Numbered from the stretch's first letter, positions 7,138 through 15,182 are shown. The stretch: DNA of 64,000 bases from an uncultured Oscillospiraceae bacterium (GCA_944385405.1 CALWXB010000002.1:62001-126000), one strand, 5' to 3'. Program-made: numbers and translations. The notes: a model not told the origin generated them from the letters alone.

Positions 7138-8568
7138 ATGGAACAGACCATTTCCGCAGATATCCTTACCTCCTTTCCCGCCGTGGATGAGGCGGCAGTG
7201 GACGCGCTGCTGCGCGCTGAGATCGACCGGGACGACACCAAGTTCATCGTCCTGGACGACGACCCCACCGGCGTGCAGACCGTCCATGACATCTCCGTGT
7301 ACACCGACTGGTCCGTGGAGAGCATCAAAAGCGGCCTGACGGAGCCCCAGAAGGTCTTTTACATCCTCACCAACAGCCGCGGCCTGACGGCGGAGCAGAC
7401 CACCGCCGTCCACAAGGAGATCGCCGCCAACATCGTCGCCGCCGCCCGGGAGACCGGGAAGAAGTATCTGGTGATGAGCCGCAGCGACTCCACCCTCCGG
7501 GGCCACTTCCCCCTGGAGACGGAGCTGCTGCGCCAGGGTCTGGCAGAGGGCGGCCTGCAGGTGGACGGAGAGATCCTGTGCCCCTTCTTCAAGGAGGGCG
7601 GCCGCTTCACCATCGGCAACACTCACTATGTGAAATACGGCGACGAGCTGGTACCCGCCGCCCAGACGGAGTTCGCCAAGGACAAGACCTTCGGCTATTC
7701 CCACTCCGACATCCCCGCCTACATCGAGGAAAAGACCGGCGGCGCCTATGGCGCCGGGTCCGTCACCTGCATCTCCCTGGAGGAGCTGCGCGGCCAGGAC
7801 TATGACGCCATCGTCGCCAAGCTCATGGCCGTCACGGACTTCGGCAAGGTGTGCGTCAACGCCGTGGACTACTGCGACGTGAAGGTGTTTGCCGTGGCCC
7901 TCTACCGGGCCATGGCCCAGGGCAAGACGTTCCTGTTCCGCACCGCCGCGGGACTGGTGAAGGTGGTGGGCGGCATCACCGACATCCCCCTGCTGCGCCG
8001 CCAGGACATGGTCACAGTGGACACCCACACCGGCGGCGTGGTGGTGGTAGGCAGCCACACCCAAAAGACCACCGCCCAGCTGGAGGCCCTGCTGCAGCTT
8101 TCCTGCGTGGTGCCCATCCAGTTCAACAGCGACCTGGTGCTCCAGGGCGACGAGGCCTTCTACGCCGAGGTGGATCGGTGCGTGGCGCTGGAAGAGGAGG
8201 TCATCCGCTCCGGCAAGGTGGCGGTGTGCTTCACCAGCCGCAAGCTCCTCACCGTGGAAAACGACACGCCGGAAAGCGCTCTGATGCGCTCCGTGAAGAT
8301 CAGCGACGGCGTGCAGAGCCTGGTGGGCCGGCTGAAGGTCACCCCCGCCTTCATTATCGCCAAGGGCGGCATCACCTCCAGCACCGTGGGCACCGAGGCC
8401 CTGGGGGTGAAGAAGGCCAACGTGCTGGGCCAGATCTGCCCGGGCATCCCCGTCTGGCAAACGGACGAGACCAGCAAGTTCCCCAAGATCCCCTATGTGA
8501 TCTTCCCCGGCAACGTGGGCGACGCGGACACGCTGCGCCAGGCCGTGGAGATTCTCACCGAAGCTTAA
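7138..8568 (+). CDS. otnK: four-carbon acid sugar kinase (OtnK / DUF1537 family)
   Basis: 476-aa kinase of the two-domain SBD/NBD family. N-terminal sugar-acid domain: VLDDDPTGVQTVHDI and MSRSDSTLRGHFPLE. C-terminal nucleotide-binding domain: AFIIAKGGITSSTVGTEAL with GQICPGIPVW and a conserved FPGNVG near the end. It phosphorylates 2- or 3-oxo-tetronates, or free D-threonate/erythronate, using ATP. SD AAGGAGGG lies eight bases before the ATG and 21 nt after ltnD, so one operon. The phosphorylated product normally needs an aldolase/decarboxylase (OtnC) and isomerase (OtnI), neither of which is in this window. Confidence 0.9.
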   Translation: MEQTISADILTSFPAVDEAAVDALLRAEIDRDDTKFIVLDDDPTGVQTVHDISVYTDWSVESIKSGLTEPQKVFYILTNSRGLTAEQTTAVHKEIAANIVAAARETGKKYLVMSRSDSTLRGHFPLETELLRQGLAEGGLQVDGEILCPFFKEGGRFTIGNTHYVKYGDELVPAAQTEFAKDKTFGYSHSDIPAYIEEKTGGAYGAGSVTCISLEELRGQDYDAIVAKLMAVTDFGKVCVNAVDYCDVKVFAVALYRAMAQGKTFLFRTAAGLVKVVGGITDIPLLRRQDMVTVDTHTGGVVVVGSHTQKTTAQLEALLQLSCVVPIQFNSDLVLQGDEAFYAEVDRCVALEEEVIRSGKVAVCFTSRKLLTVENDTPESALMRSVKISDGVQSLVGRLKVTPAFIIAKGGITSSTVGTEALGVKKANVLGQICPGIPVWQTDETSKFPKIPYVIFPGNVGDADTLRQAVEILTEA

Positions 8569-8580
8569 ACAGCCATAAGA

Positions 8581-8609
8581 TTGCGAAGGCGCCCCTCCCG
8601 TGGTACAAT
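8581..8609 (+). promoter_or_regulatory. lysR promoter lying inside the otnK terminator hairpin
   Basis: TTGCGA (8581-8586), exactly 17 nt, then TACAAT (8604-8609). The spacer is the left arm of the hairpin at 8589-8628, and the -10 occupies its loop. Transcription would start near 8616, so the lysR mRNA contains only the right arm. Confidence 0.65.
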
Positions 8610-8628
8610 ACAGCCACGGGAGGGGCGC
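8589..8628 (+). terminator. perfect 15-bp hairpin between otnK and lysR, overlapping the lysR RBS
   Basis: GCGCCCCTCCCGTGG (8589-8603) pairs perfectly with 8614-8628 around a ten-base loop. It can extend by A-U and G-U pairs and is followed by CTTTATG. It is placed as an otnK terminator but has a weak U-tract. The right arm holds GGGAGGGG, the only Shine-Dalgarno for the lysR ATG at 8632. Read-through mRNA from otnK would therefore bury the lysR RBS. Confidence 0.7.
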
Positions 8629-8631
8629 TTT

Positions 8632-9516
8632 ATGAATCTCAACCAGCTGAAATACTTCGTGGCGGTGGCGGAGCAGCAGAGCTTCACCAAGGCCGCCAAG
8701 CAGTTCTATCTCTCGCAGACCGCCATCAGCCAGCAGGTCCGGGCCCTGGAGGACACCCTGGGGGTGCAGCTTTTGGATCGGGACAGCCGTCCGGTGGGGC
8801 TGACCCCGGCAGGCAGCGTATTTTTTCCGGAGGCCAAGGCCATCCTGGCCCGGATGGACGCGGCGCTGAACCTGGCCCGGGACGCCTCCACGGGGCTGGC
8901 AGGCTCCCTGCGGGTGGGCTACACCAAGGGCTATGAGCGCAGCGACCTGTCCAACACGCTGCGCTCGTTCCATCTGGAGTACCCCAACGTCCTCATCACC
9001 TGCTACCGCTGCGACACCGACGTGCTGGCGGCAGGGCTTTTGAACGGGGAGTATGACATCATTTTCACCTGGGACAGCACCAACATCCGCACGGAGGCGG
9101 TGGAGGTGCGGGTCATCGAGCAGGTCCCGCTGATGGTGGCGCTGTATGCCAGCCATCCCCTGGCCCACCGCCAGGCCCTGCGGCGGACGGAGCTGCGCAA
9201 CGAGTCCATCCTCTACATGTCTCCCTCCGCCACCGGCGACTCCTACGGAGACTCCTACTTCATGGGCCTCTACCGCCAGGCGGGCTATCAGCCCAATATC
9301 CTGCTGCGGTCCAACGATGTGGAGAGCATCTTGATGATGGTGGCGGCGGAGGAGGGGGTGTCCATTCTGCCCGCCTACTGCACCGACAAGCTCACCAATG
9401 CCGACAATCTGGTGTTCGTGCCCCTGATGGGGGCGGAGGAATCCGAGGAGATTCTGGCGGTGTGGCGGAAGGCTGATGAGAGCCCGCCGCTCCGTCATTT
9501 CATCCGGTGGCTTTAA
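8632..9516 (+). CDS. LysR family transcriptional regulator
   Basis: 294-aa LTTR. An N-terminal winged HTH (MNLNQLKYFVAVAEQQSFTK, SQTAISQQVRALEDTLGVQL) is joined by a linker helix to a periplasmic-binding-protein-like effector domain (about residues 90-290). The ATG at 8632 is confirmed by homology of the MNLNQLKYF start; upstream in-frame codons run through the promoter. It follows the tetronate genes in the same orientation but has its own promoter, and no divergent target gene is adjacent. The regulon is unknown. It is not closely similar to the two other LysR proteins of the window. Confidence 0.92.
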   Translation: MNLNQLKYFVAVAEQQSFTKAAKQFYLSQTAISQQVRALEDTLGVQLLDRDSRPVGLTPAGSVFFPEAKAILARMDAALNLARDASTGLAGSLRVGYTKGYERSDLSNTLRSFHLEYPNVLITCYRCDTDVLAAGLLNGEYDIIFTWDSTNIRTEAVEVRVIEQVPLMVALYASHPLAHRQALRRTELRNESILYMSPSATGDSYGDSYFMGLYRQAGYQPNILLRSNDVESILMMVAAEEGVSILPAYCTDKLTNADNLVFVPLMGAEESEEILAVWRKADESPPLRHFIRWL

Positions 9517-9621
9517 AAATATTTTTGTGCAACGATATGCCCTCTTTCGTCATCCGGCGAAGGGGGCGTATCTGCATTAATGAGGAGAACTCCAATCCTG
9601 CAGGAAAACAGAGGAGGGCAT

Positions 9622-10365
9622 ATGGAAAAAACCACACATTACGAACTGAACCAATGGGCAGGGGAGGACCGCATCATGCGGGTGGACTTCAACGCCGACA
9701 ACGAAAAGCTGGACGCGGCGCTGTATCAGCTATCCCAGGCCCAGACCGCCCAGGGCGCCGCCCTGGAAACGGAGCGCCGGAGCCGGGAGGACCAGGATAC
9801 CGCCATCCGGCAGGAATTTGCAGCCGGGGACACCGCAGCCCGGCAGGCCGCAGCTGCGGAGGATACCGCCATCCGGCAGGAGATGTCCCAGCAGGCCGCG
9901 GCCATCCGCAGCGAGCTGGCGGCGGGAGATGCGGCGGTGGAGGCGGCCAACTCTCTGATAAGGCTGGCCCGTATCGTTACGGAGCAGGACGCGGCACAGG
10001 TGGATGTGAATATCAGCGGCTACGACCTGTCCAAGTACACGGAGCTGATCCTGGTCCCGTATGTCCGCAGCGACGCTTCCGTGATCTATGTGCGGGTCAA
10101 CACCCTCAGCGACAACATCTACCAGGATTTCCGGGGCGATCACAGCACGGTCCTCACCTTTTTTTACGACTATGACTATGGCTATGTGATGCCGGTGCGC
10201 CTCACGGCCACCAATCGCCTCACCTGTCCGTCAGCTACCTTTCCAACCTACGTCCCGTCCAGCTTCGTTCCCCCTGACGGAGACATCACGCTGAATCTGT
10301 ACGGAGACGGCGGCCAGCCGCTTTCGGCAGGCAGTGAAATTATTTTGTATGGGGTGAGAAAATGA
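9622..10365 (+). CDS. phage-tail-like orphan protein with coiled-coil region
   Basis: 247-aa protein of unknown function; the ATG at 9622 follows GAGGAGGG. The N-terminal segment (HYELNQWAGEDRIMRVDFNA then DNEKLDAAL) resembles the start of tail-fibre/appendage proteins of Clostridia phages, where a two-strand motif ending in D-x-N-x-x-K/F-D-x-x-L is common. Residues about 35-115 are Ala/Gln/Glu-rich near-repeats (DTAIRQE twice, AAGDTAARQ, AAGDAAVEA) predicted as coiled coil. The C-terminal half is beta-rich and Tyr-rich (FFYDYDYGYVM). No other phage gene is nearby, so it is a domesticated or stranded tail gene, or a secreted trimeric fibre without signal peptide. Confidence 0.55.
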   Translation: MEKTTHYELNQWAGEDRIMRVDFNADNEKLDAALYQLSQAQTAQGAALETERRSREDQDTAIRQEFAAGDTAARQAAAAEDTAIRQEMSQQAAAIRSELAAGDAAVEAANSLIRLARIVTEQDAAQVDVNISGYDLSKYTELILVPYVRSDASVIYVRVNTLSDNIYQDFRGDHSTVLTFFYDYDYGYVMPVRLTATNRLTCPSATFPTYVPSSFVPPDGDITLNLYGDGGQPLSAGSEIILYGVRK

Positions 10366-10475
10366 CCATTGATGTACTGGTATGCCGGGCCGACGGGTCC
10401 CAGATCCTGGAGCAGCGGGAAGTCCCGGACAACTATTTTGATGTGCAGGAGACGGAAGCAGCGCCTCAGGCCTGA
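10362..10475 (+). CDS. 37-aa small protein coupled to the tail-like gene
   Basis: The ATG at 10362 overlaps the TGA of the preceding gene (ATGA), implying translational coupling. The 37-residue product is acidic (MTIDVLVCRADGSQ... DNYFDVQETEAAPQA) with no recognised domain. Tail-fibre genes are often followed by tiny ORFs, which fits a phage-derived pair. It is followed directly by the hairpin at 10479-10512, which closes the unit. Confidence 0.6.
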   Translation: MTIDVLVCRADGSQILEQREVPDNYFDVQETEAAPQA

Positions 10476-10478
10476 AGC

Positions 10479-10512
10479 AGCAGCCCCCGCGCCGGAAGGC
10501 GCGGGGGTTGCT
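10479..10512. terminator. hairpin between the tail-like pair and the SLH gene
   Basis: 15-bp GC-rich stem AGCAGCCCCCGCGCC / GGCGCGGGGGTTGCT with GGAA loop, followed by a loose T-rich stretch. It probably separates the convergent transcripts. Confidence 0.75.
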
Positions 10513-10556
10513 TTGCTGTTTCCTTCAGTTCCTCTGCCGTCCAGGCAGCGCTTTGA

Positions 10557-13115
10557 TCAGCGGTTATACACCCAGTACACACCGGTCAGCTCTGCGCTGG
10601 AGTTATAGGTGTAGAACACCTGCGCGTAGTAATTCTTCGTACCCACCTTGTCACTGCGGACACCGCTGATGCTGGAGGTCCGCAGATTGCCGTCGGCATC
10701 CACGCGGAAGAACACGCAGTCCTTGGCGGTGTAGTAGGCGGCACCGTTGAAGTCGATGCAGTTGCCGGAAACCTTGTCCACATAGCCGCCGTTGGCCACA
10801 GACTCCACCTTGTCCTTCATGTCCACCGTGTAGAAGCCGTTGCTGACAGAGTAGCTGTCCAGCGCCACGCTGGCACCGCTCTTGAGGTAGGTGATGACGC
10901 CGGCGGTCTTGGACCCGCTGGCCGTGGAACCGTTGAACGTGCCGTCGGTGGCATCCAGCATGACGCCGTCCTTCACCAGTTCACCGTCTACCACTGCGTC
11001 AAAGACATAGTACTTGTCGGAGGAGGTCTCCACCATGGCGGCATTGGTGTTGCCCACCAGGAAAATGACCTTGTCGCTGCCGGTATTCACTTCCACACCG
11101 CTGTCAGCCAAATCAATATAGACCAGCTTCTGGAAGGTGCCGGTACCGTAAGCAGAATAGGCGTCCACCGCGCCGGGCGTATTGACAGTGCCGTTTGTGA
11201 TGGTGGGGATGCCCTTAACGCCCTCAAAGACCTTGAACTTGCCGCCCTGATCCTTGATGATGATCACTGTGGCGCTGTTGACCTTCAGCGCTTTGCCGCC
11301 CAGGCTGATATTGGTGTCCCCGTTTTTGGTCAGGGCGGTGCTGGCGGTGCCGCTGAAGGTATCCGTACCGGCGGTGGGATCGGTCAGGACCGTCTCACCC
11401 TTGGAGTTGGTCTTATAAGTGACCCACTGGCCCACCAGGCCGTCGCCGAAGCTGCTGGTGGTGGCCTTGCCCTTGCCGTAGTTCTTGTCGGTGGTCACCA
11501 CCTTGGTGGTGCCGTCGGTAAACAGCAGGTAAGCCTGGTACTTGTCGCCGGCCAGCGCGCTCTCCACGCCGGCATTGAGGACCAGCGCGTAGTTCTTCAG
11601 GTTGTCCTCGCCCTCCTTGGCATACAGCACATAGCCGTTCTTGTCCATATAAACGGTGGACTGGGTGCCGATGTCGGAGGAGCCATAGACATTGACCTTC
11701 TTGGCGCCGTACTCGTAGGCCTTGCCGCTCATGGTGAACTTTTTGTTGGTGGTAAAGCTCTCCACGTTGCCGGTGACCGTCTCGGCAGCCACGACGCTTT
11801 TCACGGCATTGTCCTTCAGAGAATAGGTGAAGGTGACGATGTCGCCCACCTTGAACGCGTCAGTGTCGAACTTTTCATTGGCCAGCACATGGCGGCTGCC
11901 GGTATCGGCATCGCTGCCGTAAGCCTTCTCGTCCACCAGGGTGCCCAGCTCAACATAGGCATCCCGCTTGGTGGTGGCCTTTTCAGCGCTTACGATCTCT
12001 CCCACATAGGTGTTGGTGATGGCAATGATACGGTCCTCCTTGAAGACCTCAACGATGGCGCCGTTGCCCTCGCCGATCTTGCTGTCCTCCTCGCCCTTGC
12101 GGATCACCACCTGGGAGGTGTAGTCGCCCTTGCTGTCCTTGGCGTCATACTTGCTGTGGTTGTAATCGTGGGCCGCAATGCCGTCCACGTACACGGTGAA
12201 GGTGCTGTTGCCGGTCAGTCCCACATCGCTGTAAATGTCCGCCTCAGAGGTATCCTTGGTGTACTTGGCATCCGCAGCTTTGGAATAGGTACCGATCTTA
12301 TCGGACTTGTAGAACCAGGTATTGGAGGGACGGCCGAAGGCATCGCTGACATCCTTGTTCAGGGAGAGCTTGCTGAAATAGCGCTCGGCAAACTGCACGA
12401 TGCGGTCGCCGGCAACGATGTTGTCCTTACCGGCACCCTCGTCATCATCCCACTTCCGCTCACCGGTGACGCTCACCTGGGCGTCGCCCACCACGATATT
12501 GGTGCTGGAGCCGTAGCGGACCATATTGGCAGACAGGGTGTTGAAGGCATACAGGCAGGCCTCTTCACGGGTCACGGCCTTCAGGCCGTTGAAGTCGTTG
12601 GCCAGGCCCTTGTCCAGGCCGATGCCCAGAGCGGTCTTGGCCACCTGCACGGACCAGTTGGCGCCCACATAGCCCTCACGCTGGGAGTCGTAGCCCAGCG
12701 CACCCAGCAGCATCTTCATGAATGCGTAGCTGGTCAGGGTACCGGTGGGCCGGAAAGTGCCGTCATCATAGCCGGAGATGATCTTCTGCTTGGCACAGTA
12801 AGCGATGTAGCCGGCAAAAGTGTTGGTGACGGGAACGTCCTTGAACGGGGCAGTGTCGGCAGACAGCGCCGCCGCAGTGGTGGGGCCCAGCAGCAGATTG
12901 CAGATGATCTTGGCTGCCGCACCGCGGGTCAGAGTGGCGTCGGGATTGAAGCTGCCGTCGGTGTAACCGTCGACAACCCCAATGGCGGAGATCACGTCAA
13001 CAGCTTCCGTATACTGGATCTTGCCGTTGTCCGTGAAGTCCTTGGCGCCGGCGCTGATGGTGAACAGAGACAGCGTCATCACCAGCGCCAAAGCCAGAGA
13101 AAGGAACTTCTTCAT
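10557..13115 (-). CDS. large secreted S-layer-homology (SLH) domain protein
   Basis: 852-aa surface protein. Signal peptide: MKKFLSLALALVMTLSLFTI, cleaved after SAGA. Three SLH repeats occupy about residues 25-190: VVDGYTDGSFNPDATLTRGA, then ISGYDDGTFRPTGTLTSYAF, then a weaker third ending TREEACLYAFNTLSA. SLH repeats bind pyruvylated secondary cell-wall polymer. The remaining ~660 residues are beta-rich, Thr/Ser/Gly/Val-rich and without a recognised catalytic motif, as in S-layer or surface-array proteins. Start at 13115 (AAGGAGG ten bases upstream, directly before the signal peptide). It has its own promoter at 13248-13276. The csaB/pyruvyl transferase needed for anchoring is not in the window. 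Confidence 0.9.
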   Translation of the reverse strand: MKKFLSLALALVMTLSLFTISAGAKDFTDNGKIQYTEAVDVISAIGVVDGYTDGSFNPDATLTRGAAAKIICNLLLGPTTAAALSADTAPFKDVPVTNTFAGYIAYCAKQKIISGYDDGTFRPTGTLTSYAFMKMLLGALGYDSQREGYVGANWSVQVAKTALGIGLDKGLANDFNGLKAVTREEACLYAFNTLSANMVRYGSSTNIVVGDAQVSVTGERKWDDDEGAGKDNIVAGDRIVQFAERYFSKLSLNKDVSDAFGRPSNTWFYKSDKIGTYSKAADAKYTKDTSEADIYSDVGLTGNSTFTVYVDGIAAHDYNHSKYDAKDSKGDYTSQVVIRKGEEDSKIGEGNGAIVEVFKEDRIIAITNTYVGEIVSAEKATTKRDAYVELGTLVDEKAYGSDADTGSRHVLANEKFDTDAFKVGDIVTFTYSLKDNAVKSVVAAETVTGNVESFTTNKKFTMSGKAYEYGAKKVNVYGSSDIGTQSTVYMDKNGYVLYAKEGEDNLKNYALVLNAGVESALAGDKYQAYLLFTDGTTKVVTTDKNYGKGKATTSSFGDGLVGQWVTYKTNSKGETVLTDPTAGTDTFSGTASTALTKNGDTNISLGGKALKVNSATVIIIKDQGGKFKVFEGVKGIPTITNGTVNTPGAVDAYSAYGTGTFQKLVYIDLADSGVEVNTGSDKVIFLVGNTNAAMVETSSDKYYVFDAVVDGELVKDGVMLDATDGTFNGSTASGSKTAGVITYLKSGASVALDSYSVSNGFYTVDMKDKVESVANGGYVDKVSGNCIDFNGAAYYTAKDCVFFRVDADGNLRTSSISGVRSDKVGTKNYYAQVFYTYNSSAELTGVYWVYNR

Positions 13116-13247
13116 GGGGATGTTTCCTCCTTGTAATATATTGCGGTCACGCCGATGCTCCACGTCGTCTCCGGGAGGATGGGGTCGGGGGCTAGCCTGC
13201 CCGTACCCGCAGGCCGGCAGGAAAGTGCCGGCGCTGTCCGCATGGTC

Positions 13248-13276
13248 ACATTACACAAAAACCCCCCTGATTGCAA
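13248..13276 (-). promoter_or_regulatory. promoter of the SLH protein gene
   Basis: Minus strand TTGCAA (13276-13271), 17-nt spacer, TAATGT (13253-13248), giving a leader of about 125 nt before the ATG. The leader includes a CCTGCCGG-type inverted repeat region (about 13195-13233). The 287-bp gap 13116-13402 holds no gene. Confidence 0.55.
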
Positions 13277-13361
13277 TGGTTTGACGTCTCTTTTAACCGA
13301 AGTGAAATCCGCCGTGCCATTGGATGCGGCAGTTTGCCGCGCAATCGTAACCGCTGTGATT

Positions 13362-13407
13362 TTTGAAAAGCGAGGCGCCGCCGCAGGGCGGCGCCCCACT
13401 TTTCAAA
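13362..13407. terminator. long two-part hairpin overlapping the end of the integrase-like gene
   Basis: Outer 9-bp stem TTTGAAAAG (13362-13370) / CTTTTCAAA (13399-13407) and inner 9-bp stem GGCGCCGCC / GGCGGCGCC with GCAG loop, separated by a symmetric 3x3 mismatch. It contains the stop codon of the 13403-14677 gene. It lacks a clear U-run, so the terminator role is moderate. Confidence 0.55.
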
Positions 13408-14677
13408 TACACTCCTTGCGCAGATCCTCCTTTCGGCACAGCCGGTACCGCTGTCCCTCCTGGATCAGCACGCCGCCCTCCACCAAACGGCGCAGGATCA
13501 CGCTGCACTGCTGAGGCCGCACCCGCAGCAGCGCGGCGATGTCCTGACGGTAGGCAAATTCCGCCTGCTCCAGATATGCACGGATGGCGTCCGGCTGCTC
13601 CTGCGGCGGCACCACCGTACCGGCCAGATAATAGCGCCCTCCCACCCGTACCATCCGTCCCTGCTCCGCCAGCCGCCGGAGCCGGCTGTAGGCCGCCGTC
13701 CGGGACAGGCCCAGCAGCACCATCGCCTCCCCCCGAGACACCGAACCCGCCTCTGCCGCCCGGGCTAGCAGCGCCGCGTCGCTGTTTTCCTGATTCTGGC
13801 TCCGGCGCAGATCCATCAGCCGCATTTCTTCCATGCCGCCCCGGATCAGCGCCGCCCGGACCAGTCGGGACAGCCGGGGCAGGTCCAGCGGACGCCGGGA
13901 CCGCTCCGTCAAAAGCACGTGGGGATCGTCCCCCGGCGCACGGCGCTCCTGCTCATCCATCAGCAATCGGCGCACGGCACTGGTCATCTGGACTTCCCGG
14001 TCCGAAAGGATCAGCCGGTTGCCCGCCCAGTCCACCTGCTCCCACCGCAGCGCCGCGATCTCTCCGGCCTGCAGTCTCATCTGCCATGTCAGCCACAGCG
14101 CCATTCCCGCCGCGGTCCGCTTTTCCGCCTGCAGGATCTTCCACAGCTTGAACTCATCCACTGTCTCAGCGGGGTCCGCTTTTTTCCGGCAGGGAACGAC
14201 ATTGGGAAATCGTACCTGCAGCGCCGCCACAGCCACGCCGCTGATCCGGGCCACCGCCGGCCAGTCCTTCTCTTCCAGCTGCCGCAGGATCCAGTCATAC
14301 CGCAGATCCATCAGCTGTACGCCGGAAAGCCCGCCCCGATCCAGCATCTGACGGGCCAGCCGGGAGATGGACTCCGGCTGCATCCCCCCGCCGGAGCGCT
14401 CTGAGGCCACCACATAGCTGCTTCTGCTCCCCCGGGCCTCATAAAACCGCCACAGCCATGTCCGGAATTCCGTGGGCAGAGGGACCGTCCGGTCCGGAAG
14501 CTCCAGACGTTCATCCTGGAAGGAAACCTGCTCCCACCGCAGCGCCGCGATCTCGTCCCGGGTCAGTCCCGCCTGCCACGCAAGACGCAAAACGGCTCCT
14601 CCACAGCACAGCTGCTCCCGTTCCAGCAACAGCCGGAGCGCAGCGCCATCCGGCCGTTTTCCGCAAGTCTCTCTCAT
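13403..14677 (-). CDS. tandem degenerate tyrosine-recombinase-like protein with C-terminal winged-helix modules
   Basis: 424 aa; ATG at 14677 with AAAGGAG. Two internally duplicated halves resemble the catalytic fold of tyrosine recombinases: WQAGLTRDEIAALRWEQV (34-51) matches WQMRLQAGEIAALRWEQV (198-215), and LMDLR recurs at 122-126 and 287-291, where active enzymes have HxLRH. The Arg-I position of the GLRxxE box is Thr39 and Gln203, the His of HxLR is Met123 and Met288, and no GH-box or nucleophilic Tyr is evident; only the second Arg (126, 291) persists. Residues ~312-352 and ~372-415 look like two winged helices (GEAMVLLGLSRTAAYSRLRR; YRQDIAALLRVRPQQCSVIL). Likely a DNA-binding, non-cleaving protein. 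Function unknown. Confidence 0.65.
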   Translation of the reverse strand: MRETCGKRPDGAALRLLLEREQLCCGGAVLRLAWQAGLTRDEIAALRWEQVSFQDERLELPDRTVPLPTEFRTWLWRFYEARGSRSSYVVASERSGGGMQPESISRLARQMLDRGGLSGVQLMDLRYDWILRQLEEKDWPAVARISGVAVAALQVRFPNVVPCRKKADPAETVDEFKLWKILQAEKRTAAGMALWLTWQMRLQAGEIAALRWEQVDWAGNRLILSDREVQMTSAVRRLLMDEQERRAPGDDPHVLLTERSRRPLDLPRLSRLVRAALIRGGMEEMRLMDLRRSQNQENSDAALLARAAEAGSVSRGEAMVLLGLSRTAAYSRLRRLAEQGRMVRVGGRYYLAGTVVPPQEQPDAIRAYLEQAEFAYRQDIAALLRVRPQQCSVILRRLVEGGVLIQEGQRYRLCRKEDLRKECI

Positions 14678-14765
14678 GACGCGCTCCTTTCCGCCGATGG
14701 CCCGTGATGTTACGATTGCATAGCAAATCAGGCGACCTTTCTCAAAAACGCTACCCTGCGGCGCC

Positions 14766-15074
14766 TCACTCCTCGGGGATATCCGCCTGTACCCCGCTGA
14801 GATCCCAGCAGCCGCAGCTGGCGATGATGCCGCCGGTAAGACGCCCGTCCCGCACGGTGAGCAGCGCATCATACGGTACCACTCCCGCCGACGCCCGCAA
14901 TGTCCCGGTCAGCAGGTACTTATCCTGCGCCAATACGCTTCCGGAGAATCCGCTGCGATGTCCCACCAGATTGAAATAGCCCGATACCACGCCGGACTCC
15001 TCCTGCAGTACCAGCTCCCCGGTACGGGGCCCCATCTGGCTTTGCAGGATCACTTTGTAGCTGACTTTTTTCAT
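14766..15074 (-). CDS. hypothetical small beta-rich protein
   Basis: 102 aa, not recognised. Starts MKKVSYKVILQSQMGPRTGE at 15074, with AGGGGG upstream. Short alternating strands and glycines (SGYFNLVGHRSGFSGSV, LLTVRDGRLTGGIIAS) suggest a small beta-barrel or lipocalin-like fold. It ends with a Cys pair (ASCGCWDLSG). No signal peptide. It lies 88 nt upstream of the integrase-like gene in the same direction and may share its transcript. An AT-rich stretch (about 15110-15180) upstream is a probable promoter region, but no good -35/-10 pair is seen. Confidence 0.6.
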   Translation of the reverse strand: MKKVSYKVILQSQMGPRTGELVLQEESGVVSGYFNLVGHRSGFSGSVLAQDKYLLTGTLRASAGVVPYDALLTVRDGRLTGGIIASCGCWDLSGVQADIPEE

Positions 15075-15182
15075 GTTGCTTTCCCCCTGTCTGTGACGCA
15101 CATGGTATCATGGAAAAATTTTTTAAAAAAAGGTCTATTTTGTGAATAACGTCTGTTTTTTGACAAATGTTTAGATTTTGTC

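Noticed and set aside
6100..9498. 1132-codon minus-strand open frame opposite ltnD, otnK and lysR
   Set aside because: Product is Gly/His/Leu repetitive with no domains; the plus strand carries clear enzymes. Shadow frame.
9517..10550. Intact prophage or diversity-generating element
   Set aside because: Only one tail-like gene and a tiny ORF are present; no integrase, terminase, capsid, reverse transcriptase or att repeats nearby.
13362..13407. Recombination (att/attC) site next to the integrase-like gene
   Set aside because: The hairpin overlaps the gene's own stop codon, has no repeat elsewhere in the window, and the protein seems catalytically dead. A terminator or mRNA hairpin is simpler.
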